64,000 bases of DNA from Epiperipatus broadwayi (Eukaryota; Onychophora; Udeonychophora; Euonychophora; Peripatidae). The notes beneath the pieces are model-generated. The model saw only the letters and a program-made list of their open reading frames with translations. It was not told the DNA's origin and made no database searches. Below, in pieces: positions 1-13,656 of this stretch. Where the stretch lies: NCBI GenBank assembly GCA_028023455.1, contig JAQFVV010006474.1, positions 248,001 through 312,000 of the forward strand, read 5' to 3'. Position numbers and translations under genes: made by a program. The number at the start of each line of letters is the position of its first letter. The stretch's first letter is position 1.

Positions 1-918
<918 letters not shown>

Positions 919-929
919 CTATTTTTTGT

Positions 930-1062
930 TGTTGTTTATTTTTTTGGAATTTGCATATGACTGGACCTTATGATGATTATGCCCTAAATGGCTGCTTCAA
1001 AAAAATCTTAGTTAAGATATATTATTTCTGCATCTACATAAATGAAGTGATTGATTGATTAA
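930..1062 (+). mobile_element. Possible second LINE-like 3' tail ending in GATT units
   Basis: This is unique-looking sequence directly after the microsatellite. It ends in ATGAAGTGATTGATTGATTA, which looks like another LINE tail of tetramer units. There is no coding support, so this is a weak call. Confidence 0.3.
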
Positions 1063-1485
1063 GATTTATAATTACTTATGTTTCATTGGGTTTGCATTTT
1101 AGTTTATTATTAGTTATGTAATCAGCATGCTTCTGCTATTTTAAAACTATTCCCCTTGGAATTTTTAATTATCTGAATATTTTGAATAAAAACCCTGTTA
1201 GGAATCTAGTGTAATTATACAAAAGTAATTAAAAATAAGTGAAGGGGTTTTTTTTAATAAAAATAAAATTAAAAAATAAAGACAAGTATGAAAAAACAAT
1301 ATATATAATTTGTGTGAAAATATTTTACTATACTGTTTTTGTAAATTCTTTATAAACATATATTTGTATAACTGTATATCATATATAGAAATAACTGTAT
1401 AATATGGTCAAATGGTTGGTGAAAATTTAAATCAAAAATGGGTCATAAAATAAATCAAGATTTGAAAAGAAAAAGGGTATTAAAT

Positions 1486-1539
1486 TGATATATATATATA
1501 TAAATATAAAATACAATACCTGTTATAATATATATATAT

Positions 1540-1572
<33 letters not shown>
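1486..1572. repeat. (AT)n microsatellite, interrupted
   Basis: Two AT dinucleotide blocks (about 1488-1502 and 1531-1572) are separated by a short AT-rich stretch. Similar (AT)n tracts recur across the window, often at the edges of mobile elements. Confidence 0.9.
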
Positions 1573-1671
1573 GAGGGACAAGGCATCCATATATTGAATG
1601 AAATAAATGCTTTCATAGAAAAATTCACTAAAACTTTCAAAAGCTTTAATTGAAATTCAATTTAAAAAATT

Positions 1672-2065
1672 CACTTTCAATTTTTTTACCAACAGTTGAA
1701 TTGTTTTTATATACAAAGAATGAGTTCGACCAACACATTATTGGTCAATTATAATAAGTTCAAATAATGCTAAAATGTAATATACAGATAAAACTTAAGA
1801 ATATTAAAAGCATTTGAAGGTAAACATATATTGATAATGTATTATCTTTATTTAAACTAACTACAGTTTGATTAATATAAGAAAAGAAGAATCAACAATT
1901 TAAACTTATTATTTATTCTATGGAATGTCAGTCAACTTTCATTTTTTTTTACTGATAGTTGAATTGTTTTTATATACAGCAAAGTTGAGTTTGACCAATG
2001 TATTATTGGTTAATTATGAATTACCTATATTTAAACTAATCAGGATCTGATTAACAGATAAAAGA
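1672..2065. repeat. Diverged local direct duplication
   Basis: The motif AGTTGAATTGTTTTTATATAC appears at about 1694 and again at about 1957. In both copies it is followed by GAGTT(C/T)GACCAA and ATTATTGGT(C/T)AATTAT, and then by a TTTAAACTAA segment. The second copy lacks part of the interior. It looks like an old repeat or a segmental tandem duplication of unknown type. Confidence 0.6.
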
Positions 2066-3069
2066 GTTCCAGATTTTTCTAGATATACATAATATGTATA
2101 TATTAACTATTGTAAAAATTGTTGTGGCAAATAAAATAAAACATGCTATACTTCTAAATGAACTTCATGACCCAGCAATCTCCACCACTGAAGGTGCCAA
2201 AGTGGAATGTAGGCAATCACATTATTATTTTGTATACTGTAAGGCCAGATTATGTAAGTGACTATATTACATTATATAAGTATAATAGTGTTAGGCTTAG
2301 TCTAGTTTAATAGATACTTAAGCAGCATCTAGAGTCAGATTTCACTAAGGAGGAAATATATTTAGTAGATTCAAATTAATAATACATTATGAAATATACC
2401 TCCATCTGTATATCTATGGCTAGCCTATTACTTTGATAAGATGAATCTTTAAACTCAATTTATAATTATAATTGTGCAAACCATAATCAATATTTATCCA
2501 ATATAAAATTAAATCAAAATATCACAATAATGAGTGCAGAGTGGTCAGTTATTATTCTTAATACAATAGGATTTCCAAAAAGCAGGCAAAATAAGATAAA
2601 TAAACCTTATCTAGGTTTATTAAGTTGAAGATATGGATTATAATATCTTCACTAAAGAATTATAAAATTAAATATAATAAAATGAAATTTTGAGAAATAA
2701 AATAGATAAAAGTATAGGCACAATTGCTGTATAGAATATAAAATATATTTTAAATAAACAAAAAGCTATAATTATTCATTTTAGAATAAGTAAATTTAAA
2801 GTTTACAAATGTAATCTTAGGCAAGATTTATAATAGGTTTCATATTTACTTTAGACAAAGAATTAAAGAGTTAAATTTTGAACGTTGATTTTAAATTATG
2901 AGGTACAGCTTTAAAGATTAAGTTTTAAAGTACATTTAGAACTTTCTGTGGTGTTTTGCAGCAGTGTGTCCATCAGCATTTCTGGATAGTGGATGATAGG
3001 AAATATTAATCTCTGGATAGGCAACATGGTTTTAGTTGTGATCTCCTTGCAGTAGGCCATTAGTAAGTG

Positions 3070-3231
3070 GTGGTGGTGATGGTGGCGGTGGTGGGAGTGG
3101 TGGTGGTGGTGGTGGTGGTGGGGGTGGGGTGGGGGTAAGGGTGGTGGGGGTGGGGGTGGGGGAGGAGGAGGAGGGATGTGGGAGGAAGAGGGGGAGGAGG
3201 AGCAGTAGCAGTAGCAGTATTCTGATTTTGA
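3070..3231. repeat. G-rich GGT/GGGGT/GGA tract
   Basis: About 130 bp of GGT, GGGGT and GGA units is followed by AGCAGT repeats (about 3200-3218). Many runs of three or more G lie close together on the + strand, so G-quadruplex formation is plausible. The proline-rich minus-strand frame across it is a translation of this tract. Confidence 0.9.
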
Positions 3232-5520
3232 AATGTAAAAACACCATACTTGTTTTTGAATTTTTTTTAATTAATTAAAACATGTAAGTAGATTCCAAGG
3301 AATTGGAGAGATAAAAATAAAACTGTTTTCAATCAAGGTGTTGTTATCACCTCAGATGATTTTATAAAAGAGCTGATAAAATATCAGGTGCAGTCTGGAT
3401 AGTGATTTTTGAAGAGAACAATCTGGTTTGTAGTTTTTGTAAGAGCTGAACAGAACAGTTTGGCTACTAAAAGTTTTGAGTAAGTGGCAGCAATTAGCTT
3501 ACCAAATAGATAACTGCAGTTTGTTGTTGGCTATAGTAGAGAGTTGGCAAAATAGCCACCAAGGCAGGACAGTAGATCCAGGAGCAGCTACTATTTTCCT
3601 TCACCAAAGTTTTGATTTACTTGAAGCTGGGTTACTTCTGAATCAATAGCTTGAAAAAATGATGACAAAATAGCTATCATAGTTATACAGAAATCTGATA
3701 AAGATCTAAGGGAGTACAGTCCAGTGGCTACCCTATAGTTTACTGCAGAGTTTTTATTCATAAGGCCAGGGTCACTTCAAATGGATCAACTAGCTGCTTA
3801 AATATGTTCTAGAAGACAACTTGACAATTGCTTGGACTACAAAAGGAAGCTTATAGTATGCCAATAAATTACTTGAATACTTTTTCCTGATTATGATAAC
3901 AAGACCAAAATTATATTTTTCTGATGGACTAAAAACCAAGCTTACCAAGACAAAGCTTGAAGAAATTGGTGTACTTATGCTGCTGTTTATCTATACATGC
4001 AGGGAACCACAGATAAACACTTTGTGTGTATATACAGTGAGTTATTTTATTTTAATATTTCTTAAAATGACTTTTAAAACTATAAATTAATAACTTAAAA
4101 GTTAAAACAAACAAGTAACTTTTGCTTGAGTTGAAATCTAACAGCAGTTAAATATAATAATGAAATTTTAAAAGATTTTTTTGGTTTAAAGTGACAGATA
4201 TATAAAATGATTTTATTTTTCGTTTATTAAAAAAAAAGAGAGAGACATTTTATATTTAGAGATCTTGATAATTAATTAATCAACAAATACCTGTCAAACA
4301 AAAATTGACTTTATTTAGTTTGAAAAGAAAAAAAAAGAACTTATAGACTGCTAACTAATTTTAAATTATATTTATGTTTTGTTTATACACAGGTATATGT
4401 GTGAAATTTATATATGTTTTCCAAACAGAATTAATTAGAAAAATATAATATTATTATTGTAACAAATTAAAATGGGAAATATATGTACAATTTAATCATT
4501 TTTTGTAATTATTGAATATCAATTGAATATATTAATTGTATATTAGAAATCGCGCATTTGTGCGCACATATATGTAAATCAATGTAACAATTTGAATTTT
4601 GAATAGTAATTATGTAAATCATCAATGTGATAATTTTATTGTATAAGTCTTAATTTATATGTATAGCCACATAGACCTTAATTTCAATTTTTAATTTTTA
4701 TTGTTAATAAACTTGTATTTGATTGTTAAAAATTGTATTCGATCATCATCTTGGTCACATACTGTCATAGAGTTTTTGTTCTCTGAGCTAGATTCATGCA
4801 GATTGTATAGTTAATATATATTCTAAATGAAAAATATTATTCTGAAATAGTTCATAAGAATAAAAAAAAGTCATCATCTAACACAAAGAATAATCAGGAA
4901 ATGAATGACATCATATGCTATGTAGGTCTATTGGATTATATAGACATAGCAATATTCACTATATTGTTTACTGCAGGAATAGGTTGGTGGATCTAAAATC
5001 AAAAGACTCATCAATTACAATTCATTCTATTATTAGCTGCACAAGATTATCGTATGATCTCAAGTAACAAATCTTTCAATTATGTATTTTACATTTCATT
5101 ATAAAAATAAATATGTTTCCATTTATCAATTTTTTGTTACTTAAGTTTTCCTACCCAACATTACCATTCATTAAATGCTATACTTTAGTTATGGTATATA
5201 TAGCAATGAAATATACAAATCTTTATATTTAAAATATTATGTAATTAGTATCAAAACTGAGTCAGTAAAAACAACAATCACTAAATGACGTGCGATGTTT
5301 TGAGAATAAGCTATTATTTAAAAATTGATAAAGTTTGATAGCTGATTACAAGTAAAATCTGCTGTTATCAATCATTTTAATTAATTAGAATGTATTTGTT
5401 AAAAATGAAACGGAGATTCTAGTACAGTAATTAATTTGAGACTGTTTGATTTGTTTAAGAATGTTAAAAACATAGCAGAGGAAAAAATAGCAGACTAAAA
5501 AAGCAATTAATGCTTAAAAC
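3232..5520. other. AT-rich region, no gene recognised
   Basis: About 3400-3900 is less AT-rich than its surroundings. Short broken frames there (for example KSDKDLREYSPVATL at about 3690) vaguely resemble the KSGD..NYRPIS motif of LINE reverse transcriptases, but there are too few residues to call it. A 65-codon frame at 3893-4090 has no recognisable domain. The rest is featureless. Confidence 0.4.
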
Positions 5521-5632
5521 TTTTTTTTTTCATATGTCATAGCATCGACCGGGATGCGAACCCACACCTGTCTGCAACCAACTACTTGCTTGCAAGGTGG
5601 GTGCGATGACCTCCCAGCTAACAACGCTTGAC
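5521..5632 (-). mobile_element. tRNA-derived SINE, copy 1
   Basis: Read on the minus strand, it starts GTCAAGCGTTGTTAGC and ends GCTATGACATATG plus an A-run (the T-run at 5521-5530). The A box lies in TTAGCTGGGAGGT and the B box in GGTTCGCATCC. It is homologous along its whole length to the copies at 8412 and 61543. A possible short target duplication (AAAACTT) flanks it, but AT content makes that weak. Confidence 0.85.
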
Positions 5633-6639
5633 AAAAACTTATTTTTTAAATGTATCTTTTGCCTGAATAACAAACTAATTTTAAAAGCAACAGAAAAGTC
5701 TTTGAAAACTAATTGCTTCTGTAATTTGTTATGTTTTCTGGTCTAATATTAGTTTCTTAAGGTTTTTTTTTTTAAAAAACAATACTGTACATTTATATTT
5801 AAAAAAACCATTATTTATTAATCTATGATTTATTTGAGACTAAAATAATATTTAATAACATAAATTGTAATAAATAATAAAAATTAATATACAACTATAT
5901 AAATATATTAAACATAATTATATATAAAAACGTTATGAAAAACACTTTTTATAATTAATTATTTTTAATATCTTTATATAGTTGTTGTAAATATTTTTTT
6001 TTTATTATTCATTATAATTTATATGAAAGAACTACATAATGGAATTCGTTAATTTCCATTTTGATATTAACAAAACAAATACTTCATTAGTTATTTCATT
6101 TTTTTTTTAAATATGGCCTAATAATTTCACTATATATATATTATAAAGGATATTTTCGATTGTACCAGTTGGGGTGAATAATTATTTATTTTAAAATTTT
6201 AGTAATAATAATTTATATAAATTTAAAACACCGCTGTACGAGGAGTTAATATGATACAGTCAGACCAATATTGATGATAAATACACAAAGCATGGCCATC
6301 TTTCAAGACCTTTGCTATTGCTCCATAATTGCTAGAAGCAAAATATCTCTCCAATGGGTGCCTTTATATATTTTGGGGAAAAGCCCTGGGTACCATCCAG
6401 TCAATTTTCCTGGCCTACCCATGAAAAATGGTCTTAAATGCTTTAAATGCTGGATTCCAAATATAATTAAGACAACAAAGGATACATTCATTTATTATGA
6501 AGACTATTATATAAAGAAGGGTGAAATATAGAATAGTCTTCATTATCAAGCATTGAAAAAAGTTCACCACATAACTCTCAGACATCATGTTTACCAAAAC
6601 TATCCTGATTAGATCTGAGAATACAAAATAAAGCCTATT
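5633..6639. other. AT-rich spacer, no gene seen
   Basis: Mostly A/T runs. A short frame at 6271-6531 has no recognisable domain and carries no mobile-element motif. Confidence 0.5.
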
Positions 6640-8091
6640 CTGAAAAGGTGTTTGAATCTATAAGTATTTCTACCATGATTAAAACATTATCAAAATATAG
6701 ATGTAAGACATGATCATATTCTGAAGAATATTTATCAAAATTTAACGACCATAAAAGGATGATCTCCGAAACTTTTTATAGCAATTTTACAATAAGTATT
6801 TTAAACATCAATTCTTATTATGCACATGGTCAGCATATAAATATATATAAGGCTTTAACCTTAATACAAAATGCCTTGAGTATTTAATTTTACCATAAGA
6901 GGGACCTCTACAAATCTTAACACAAGATTGAGACTATATAAAGATAAGAGCAGCCATTTTAACTTCAACCTACTTTCTAATTATATAGGCAAATCTAAAG
7001 CATTAATGTTTACAACTTTCAATTGATTCGAAATATTTTTAATTATAAGATCTAAATATTAACTTACTGTGAATCAAAAGATTTCACAAATGTTGATTTC
7101 TAAATGAAGTAGTGGACTTAATTAGTGAAGAACTTACTAGCTTCACACTTTCAAATAAAAATGCTTTAGATTTTCCTATATAATTATAAAGTAGGTTGAA
7201 GATAAGATGGCAACTGTTATCTTTATAAAGTTGTAATCTTGTGTTAAGATTTGTAGAGGTCCCTCTCATGGTAAAATTAAGCACTCAAAGCATATTTTGT
7301 GGATTAAACTGGAAAGTTAAGAGATTAAAAGTAAACAGAGTTTATTTAAGTCATCTAGATTGTGCAGGTGATATAGTTGTTTTTGTAAATAATGCTTCAG
7401 AGTTTCAGAAAAAAGTTATTAGATGAAAGTAAAAGAGTAGGACTAAAGATAGATGCTAAAACGACTTAAGTAATGTTCAATGAATTTTTTCAAAAAAAGA
7501 GTAAAAATGGGTGGAAAAAAGTTGACATCTACAAATATCTTGGTTAAATTTTTATAGATAAGAACATAGTAGATGAAATAAATCATAGAATTAAACTTGG
7601 AGGGGGGAGGGCAGTATGTTTGGTAAAAATAACTTAATAAAATGAAATATGTCTTTGTGTTTGAGAAGGAATGCTTTAATGCATCTTTTTTACCAGTTCT
7701 TATTTATGAATCTGAAATTTGGACTCTTAAAAGAAAAATAATACAGACACTCCATACTATTTAAAGAAATATGAAGAGATATATGTTAGTAGTTACATGA
7801 AGGAATTTAAAATAAAATACATGAGGGAGGAAAAAAACAAATATAATTGCATATTGAAAAAAATAAAAGACTGAAGTGGAGCTGGGCTGGATATATTGCT
7901 AGAAGAGATGATAGTAGTTGGGCAGTTGAAATCTTAAAAGTAAAAACCAAGAGATTGCAAAAGATCTAGAAAAATATCATGTGTGAGATGGATGTATGAA
8001 ATACGAAAAAAAGCTAGAAATTAAACTTTGAGAGATCTTCTACCTTTAGTGGGTCAATAATGATTGAAAATGATTATGATGATGATGATAA
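6640..8091 (+). mobile_element. RTE-type LINE copy A, decayed and split by an insert
   Basis: Broken frames match the intact copy at 35775-37190. Before the insert the copy reads like HILKNIY..LTTIKG and SPKLFIAILQ (6690-6796). After the insert it resumes with FCGLNWKVKRLKV and the palm motif SHLDCAGDIVVF, where the family has HLDFADDVVV. The C-terminal zinc-binding-like region is eroded. The 3' end is a (TGA)n-like tail, ATGATGATGATGATAA, at about 8075-8091. One catalytic aspartate of the (F/C)ADD motif is already replaced (AGD), so the copy is dead. A 490-bp palindromic element (M1) sits inside it. Confidence 0.8.
6803..7292. mobile_element. Palindromic element M, copy 1, inserted in RTE copy A
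   Basis: A 490-bp insert interrupts the RTE reading frame between ..AILQ and FCGL. The short direct repeat TATTTT flanks it (6797-6802 and 7293-7298). Its two ends are inverted copies of each other: the left end has ACCTCTACAAATCTTAACAC (about 6903) and the right end has the reverse complement at about 7236-7257. The arms also share CAAATCTAAAGCATT and its complement. It is homologous to the element at 49081-49453. No open frame. Confidence 0.75.
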
Positions 8092-8094
8092 ACA

Positions 8095-8200
8095 TGTGTA
8101 AATAGCAAAGTTCTTGTGAAGTAATAATTCATGCCAAAGGTATGGGTTCAAATTCTAATATAGATGGAGCTCAGAATTTTTTGTTTGTTTTTTAAGTAGT
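8095..8200 (+). mobile_element. Possible tRNA-like SINE remnant just downstream of RTE copy A
   Basis: The stretch ATGGGTTCAAATTCTAAT at about 8148 resembles a pol III B box. It is followed by T-rich sequence. A diverged relative with AAAATTCAAATCTAGAG lies at about 20100, also shortly downstream of an RTE 3' end. No clear A box. Confidence 0.35.
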
Positions 8201-8411
8201 CAGCCTCATTATGACTTTTGGTCTGTTCTTAATTAGAAGGTCTACCAATAATGAAAAATGTTCATAATTTACCTTCAACTGGCAGTTATAATTCCTAGTC
8301 AATAATTATCTTTTCCTTTTTGTTATTTCTATTTGGTGAGAGGGCTACTTAATAGATCCTTGCTATGTCTTGGTTATTTAAAGACTATTTGTCTGTTATA
8401 AAATGGAACTA

Positions 8412-8519
8412 GTCAAGCATTGTTAGCCAAGAGGTCATTGCAACTGCCTTGCAAGCAAGTAGTTGGTTGCAGATGGTTGTGGGTTCACGTCTTGGCCAAT
8501 GCTATGACATATGAAAAAA
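8412..8519 (+). mobile_element. tRNA-derived SINE, copy 2, with 11-bp target duplication
   Basis: The element runs from GTCAAGCATTGTTAGCC to GCTATGACATATG plus A7-9. The A box lies in TTAGCCAAGAGGT and the B box in GGTTCACGTCT. The direct repeat AAATGGAACTA flanks it exactly (8401-8411 and 8520-8530), which is strong evidence of target-primed insertion. Three CpG positions that are intact in the 61543 copy are decayed here (GTTCACG, CTTGG, CCAATGC), so this copy is older. Confidence 0.9.
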
Positions 8520-8530
8520 AAATGGAACTA

Positions 8531-9679
8531 TTATAAAAATATATTTACAACATTCCATTTTATGATGGGCCAGGATTTTCCAGTTGGTCTAGATTACAAC
8601 TTCCAATGTGTCTTCATTATCCTAACTCAGAATTTATTAATACAAAATTTATTTAGGGAGGATAAAGTTTAACATCTTTAGATTAAACTGCAATTAACAC
8701 AAAACTACTGCACCATTATTTACAGCTGATAATAATAGTAAGCATTTAGGACAAATTAATTTTGAAACATGATAAATAAATAAATAGATAGTTTAAATTG
8801 TATAATTATATTTTGAATTACAAGTGTCAAATTAACTCAAACCACATCTTTAACACCATCCACTTTAGACAAATATAGTAACGACTCTTATTAATCATTT
8901 ACTAAACTATAGATTATCTCAGCACGGATATAAACTTTAGAACGCAATTAAAGATTAATATATCTGATTTTTTTAAAACACACTAACACATGGCGTTATT
9001 CACATTTCTTTTATTGAATAACGTCAATATTACGATATATTCTTTTAAATTCATATAAATAAAGATACAATCAAAGCCAAATGAAAAATTTTGTACAGTT
9101 CTTATATTTATTTATTTTTTTTTTTATAATTATATGATTTATTATAAAATGAGCATTTATGAAATTTGTTCAATAGCTGTGACATTGTGTGATTCTTAGT
9201 TTTTAGTAATAAATTTAAAGTATTCTATATATGTATATATTTAATGTTCGTTATTATTCTTTAATATATTTAACAAATCGATTTGTTTAATTTTGCGAAA
9301 AATGATTTTAATTATTTTTGATGCTCTGACTTATTTAATTATAAATAAAATGCTTTGAAAATTTATTCTTTGATTCATTTAAAAATTTTGAAGCTAAAAG
9401 AATATTGGTGCAATAAAATTATTCGTAAAGCGGAAAAAAATAATTAAATTCAATAACTCTTTCTTTATCATTATTTGTATATATATAAAAATAGAAAATA
9501 AATGTTATGAATTCCAATTATTTTTAAAAAAATTCTGATAAAATGACAATATTTATATATTGTGCAGTAGAATACCTTTTTTTAAGAATATTAAATTTAA
9601 AAACATAATAATCATAGTTATGATTTTATTCAGTATTATTAGGTTACTTATATAATTGGTGTTTTAATTCTCCTGAGAG
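8531..9679. other. AT-rich spacer, no gene seen
   Basis: No open frame above background and no recognised repeat. Confidence 0.6.
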
Positions 9680-12360
9680 ATCGAATTTTGACTACTGCAG
9701 TATAAACGGTCTTTCAAATCCAACTTTTCTGATCTCTAGCCTTTTCTATACATAAATCTGCAACTGTCTTTATTTTATCTACCCATCATACATGTGGACT
9801 CTTTTGCATTTTCTTGAGGATTCAAATTAAGACTTTGTTAATGTATTATCATCTCTTTTAGCAATATAATCAGCCTAAGTCCATTTCAGTCTTTTAATTC
9901 TTTCAACGATGTTAGTAATGAAGTTGCTTTCTCACCAATGTATTTCGTCTTTGTTCAGTGCTTTTAATTGCTGAATATTGATTTTCTGTTGTGCCCATGT
10001 CTCAGATCCATAACTAAGAACTGGTAAAACACGTTAAAAACATTCTTTTAAAACATATAAGCATATTTATCTTCTAATATTGATGTTAATTCTGCCAATA
10101 GCACTCATTCAAATCTAATTCTATGATTAATTTCATCAATTATGTTTCCATTGTAGTAGTCTGATCAAGTATTTGTGCTAACTTGTTCTAATTCATTTTC
10201 ATCAATATTTATTGTTTTTCTTTTGGAAAAATCTATTGAACATTACTTCAATCTTTTTAACATTTAAATCTATTTTCTTATTTGCTTTTGCTAATACTTG
10301 CAATATTTCCTGAAATTCTGATGAATTATTTGCAAAAATAATCACCCCATCTGTAAAATTGAAATGATTTAAATAATGTCTATTTATTTTTTTCTTCCTT
10401 AACTTTCCACTTTAATCCACAAAGTAACTTCTTGTAAAACTGTTGTAAAACGTTTTAGAGACATGGAATCACTCTTTTGTATCCCTATCTCTATATCAAT
10501 TTTCTTAGCATCTGTAAATAATCTAATCATCACTGTTACAATTTGATGAATATTCTTTATAATATGACAATGCCCTGGATCCATATCTTGATGATCCAAT
10601 GCTTTAATGATTATAGTAATGCTTATAGAATCAAATGCCATTTTATAATCTACAAATCCAAAGCACAATGCCAACTCATATTTATTGATTTTTTCCTATA
10701 AATTTTCTGAATACTTAGATGTGGTTCACTGTGCTAAAATCACTTTTAAATCCAATTTTTTTTTGGGTTGGTTGAAAGTAAAGTTTTTTGTAGAAGCTTT
10801 GGAATTATCTTAATAAAGATTTTGCATTGAACTAATAGAAGGCTATTAGGTTTATAAAATCTTATATCTTCACTACCCTTTTTAAATATCAATATTAATA
10901 CTTATTTCTTCCAATCATCTGGTACATCATTATCATGTACACATTTAGTATACAATTTTGCCAAAAATGTTTCTATTCTTTAGCTGCTTTTTTTTAAATA
11001 ATTTAAATCCATTATTTACTGAAACTTCTCTCTTATTCATAGATTTAATTGCATGTTTTATTTTTTAATTTAAATGCTGGGAAATTTAAAAGATGTACTA
11101 ATTGTAGGGGGGGGTATTGTTTTTTATTTTTTATTGAGATATAATTTTTTATAGAATTTCATACATTTCATGATATCATCTCTCTTTATAGTAATAGTTC
11201 TATCTTTTCTTTTTATTATAGAAATAGTTTTTTAGAAAAACCAAGGTGTTGCCTTACACTTTTGAAATTTATTCTCTTCTATAGCTTTTCTTATTAATTC
11301 ACAATTATATTGTCTTATATCATTATTAATTATTTTTCCTATCATTTTACAAAATTCTGGATATTCAATTATTTTTAATGGATAATTTTTATATATTTTC
11401 ATATTCTCTTTTTTTCATTCATTCTGTTGTCTTGGTGAAAAATGTACTGGTAAAATGCTGCTTTTTATATTAGCTATCTTTGTTGCAGTTCTTAATAATG
11501 TATCAGTTATATTCCTATTGATTTTATTTATATCCAAACAATATACAAAATTGGTTAATGTTCTAGAACAATTTTAAAATTCTAATTTAAATTACTTGGA
11601 ATTTTCCTGAAAGTTAGGAATGTCAACTATTAATACTGTTCCTTAAGTTTAGTTTTTTACTTTTGTGTTAACACATATATATTTATTAATTAATGAACCC
11701 TTACTGTGTTGAAATCTTTATTAAGAAACATTACAATATTGAGTATATATTTTCTATTAGGTAAAATATAATCCAGTCTAGCTGTACTTACAATTGGATG
11801 TTTCCATGTCCATTTAACATTTTCTGCAAAAAAAAAAAAAAAAGAATTTATAATACATAGGCTTTTTTGTGAATTACACAAATCTTTGCCTCTTATTTTT
11901 GTCTCCATAGTCAACTTTGCTCACAGTACTTCCATATTTAATTATTTACCAATTCCATCATTAAAGTATTTGATGACAATTTTAAAATATTGTTTCATTT
12001 GATCAAAAGCATTTTATACATCCATATAAAAGACTTCTTATTTTTTTATCACAATGGGAATTTGTTGGGTTTTAAACTTGAATTTTCTATATATGGTATC
12101 TTCTATTAAGTTAATATTTAATTTTATTACTCTGTTAGATATATCATCAATCTCTACAATGCTGTTCTCTTGTTTTTTTTATATGAATCCTACATGAATT
12201 TTTAATTTTGTATTTTTGCAGTAAAGTAAATGTTTTTTTAAATAAATTATTTTTTCATCTTTTATTATCTTCATATGTCTAACAATGCCCCATTCTAGCA
12301 TTTGATAATTATTCCAATTCATGCAGTCTTTCTTTTTTTGAAAGTAATCTGCAGATGTGA
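9680..12360 (-). mobile_element. RTE-type LINE copy B, nearly full length, heavily decayed
   Basis: Read on the minus strand, 12360 to 12290 resembles the endonuclease start (RLHELE..). About 12010-11930 reads KQYFKIVIKYFNDGIGK, matching the APE-type endonuclease motif GDFNA(K/R)IGK. 11914-11690 holds WTWKHP..RLDYILPNRK, close to the WTSP..QIDYILTNRR motif. 10674-10399 is reverse transcriptase (CFGFVDYKMAFDSI, then SDSMSLKRFTTVLQEV). The C-terminal cysteine/histidine region extends to about 9700 (TCMMGR..K). The domain order endonuclease-RT is typical of RTE LINEs. Stops and frameshifts are numerous throughout. The 3' end is about 9680. Confidence 0.8.
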
Positions 12361-12734
12361 GTATCTAAATAAAGGGCCATCATTGAATGACAACCTGGGG
12401 TTCATAAAAAGGGATTGCTTTCACTCTCTAGATTTGGTCACCAACTAGTTTTGTTCATCATGATTGTAATTATTTATTTTTTTTAAAAAAATATTTCACA
12501 CACATATTCATTCTGCCTCCAAGAAAAATCAACTAATATTTTAGACAAAAACCATTAGCCATCAGAGAAGAAAGGGTGTGGTGTTTCTTGATCTGAAATT
12601 CAGATGTAAAAAGCCCATAAACTCACTACATTAAATGAGCTAGGTTTGTTACCAGCCCATCCATTTTTGTATACTATATGAGAAATTGTATATTAATAAC
12701 AGCTGTGTGGATATCAAGAAAAAAAAGATAAAAA
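12361..12734. other. Spacer, no gene seen
   Basis: Somewhat less AT-rich than its surroundings but without a coding signal or recognised repeat. Confidence 0.5.
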
Positions 12735-12763
12735 ATTCAAAATCTCTATTAGAATGTCCACAC

Positions 12764-12813
12764 ACCCAGACCAATTGTTTTCAAGCTTATGGCTCACCTC
12801 AGTGAGGAGCTAG
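12764..12813 (-). ncRNA. Degenerate hammerhead ribozyme, array unit 1
   Basis: The minus strand reads CUCA, CUGAGGU, stem II (G)AGC-CAUAA-GCU(U), GAAA, then a near-palindromic stem III ending GGUC, then UGGG. Stem I pairs UGGG with CUCA (one G-U pair). Core position A9 is U, as in all three units, so activity is doubtful. Confidence 0.5.
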
Positions 12814-13185
12814 ACTCAAGACACTAGATCTAAAATACCAATTCAAAAGTCATTACTTATCTAATATGTTACTATCAATTTGAATACTTGAATTTTTTAT
12901 ATACATAAATGTCTTCAAATTCAGCCTTAAAAACCAAATAGCTATATGGGTCTGAACTCAGTTCAGGTTCACAATATATTAATAGCCTCAGAAATATAAT
13001 ATCACAACAGCCTTCAAGGATACACTTATAATAATTAATAAAACAAGACACAAATTGTGTAACTTGGCTTTTAAGATTGTATTAAAATGTTCACAAGAGG
13101 AAGCTTATCAAGTAGCTTCAATCAAGCTTTAATTTATAAGTGCTGAAAGAGAAAGAATTCAAAATCAATATAGGAATATCCTCAT

Positions 13186-13236
13186 TCTCAGACCAATTTG
13201 GTTCAAGTTTATTGCTCACTTCAGTGAGGAGCTAGG
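13186..13236 (-). ncRNA. Degenerate hammerhead ribozyme, array unit 2
   Basis: Same layout as unit 1: CUCA, CUGAAGU, AGCAAUAAACU, GAACC, then GGUC and UGAG. The core is further eroded at A9, and GAAA has become GAAC. Confidence 0.4.
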
Positions 13237-13605
13237 ACTCCAGACACTAGATCTGAAACACAAGCTCGTAAGTCAACACTTATCTAATAAGTTACTATCG
13301 GTTTGAAAACATGAATTATTCAGACATGTAAATGTCTTCAAATCCATCCTTACAAACTAAATAGCTATATGAGTCTGAACTCAGTTCAGTTTCATCATGT
13401 ATTAATAGTCTTAGAAATACAACATTGCAAAAGCTTTCAATGGTACACTTATAATAATTAATAAAACAAGACACAAATTGTGCAACTTGGTTTTGAGCTT
13501 GTATTAAAATGTTCATGAGAGGGAGTTTAACAATAGTTCCAATCAAGCTTTAATTTATAAGTACCAAAAGAAAAAGAATTTAAAATCTCTATCAGAATGT
13601 CTTCA

Positions 13606-13656
13606 TTCCCAGACCAATTGGTTTTGAGCATATGGGTTACCTCAGTGAGGAGCTAG
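13606..13656 (-). ncRNA. Degenerate hammerhead ribozyme, array unit 3
   Basis: Same layout: CUCA, CUGAGGU, a damaged stem II, then AAAACCAAUUGGUC and UGGG. Stem III is the perfect palindrome ACCAAUUGGU. G12 is lost. Confidence 0.4.

Larger units (their letters stand above)
1063..3069. other. AT-rich spacer, no gene seen
   Basis: There is no open frame of note and no recognised repeat apart from the AT microsatellite and the local duplication listed separately. About 2160-2260 is slightly less AT-rich but shows no coding signal. Confidence 0.6.

Noticed and set aside
3032-3247. 71-codon proline-rich open frame on the minus strand
   Set aside because: Translation of the GGT/GGGGT tract. Composition is entirely explained by the repeat.
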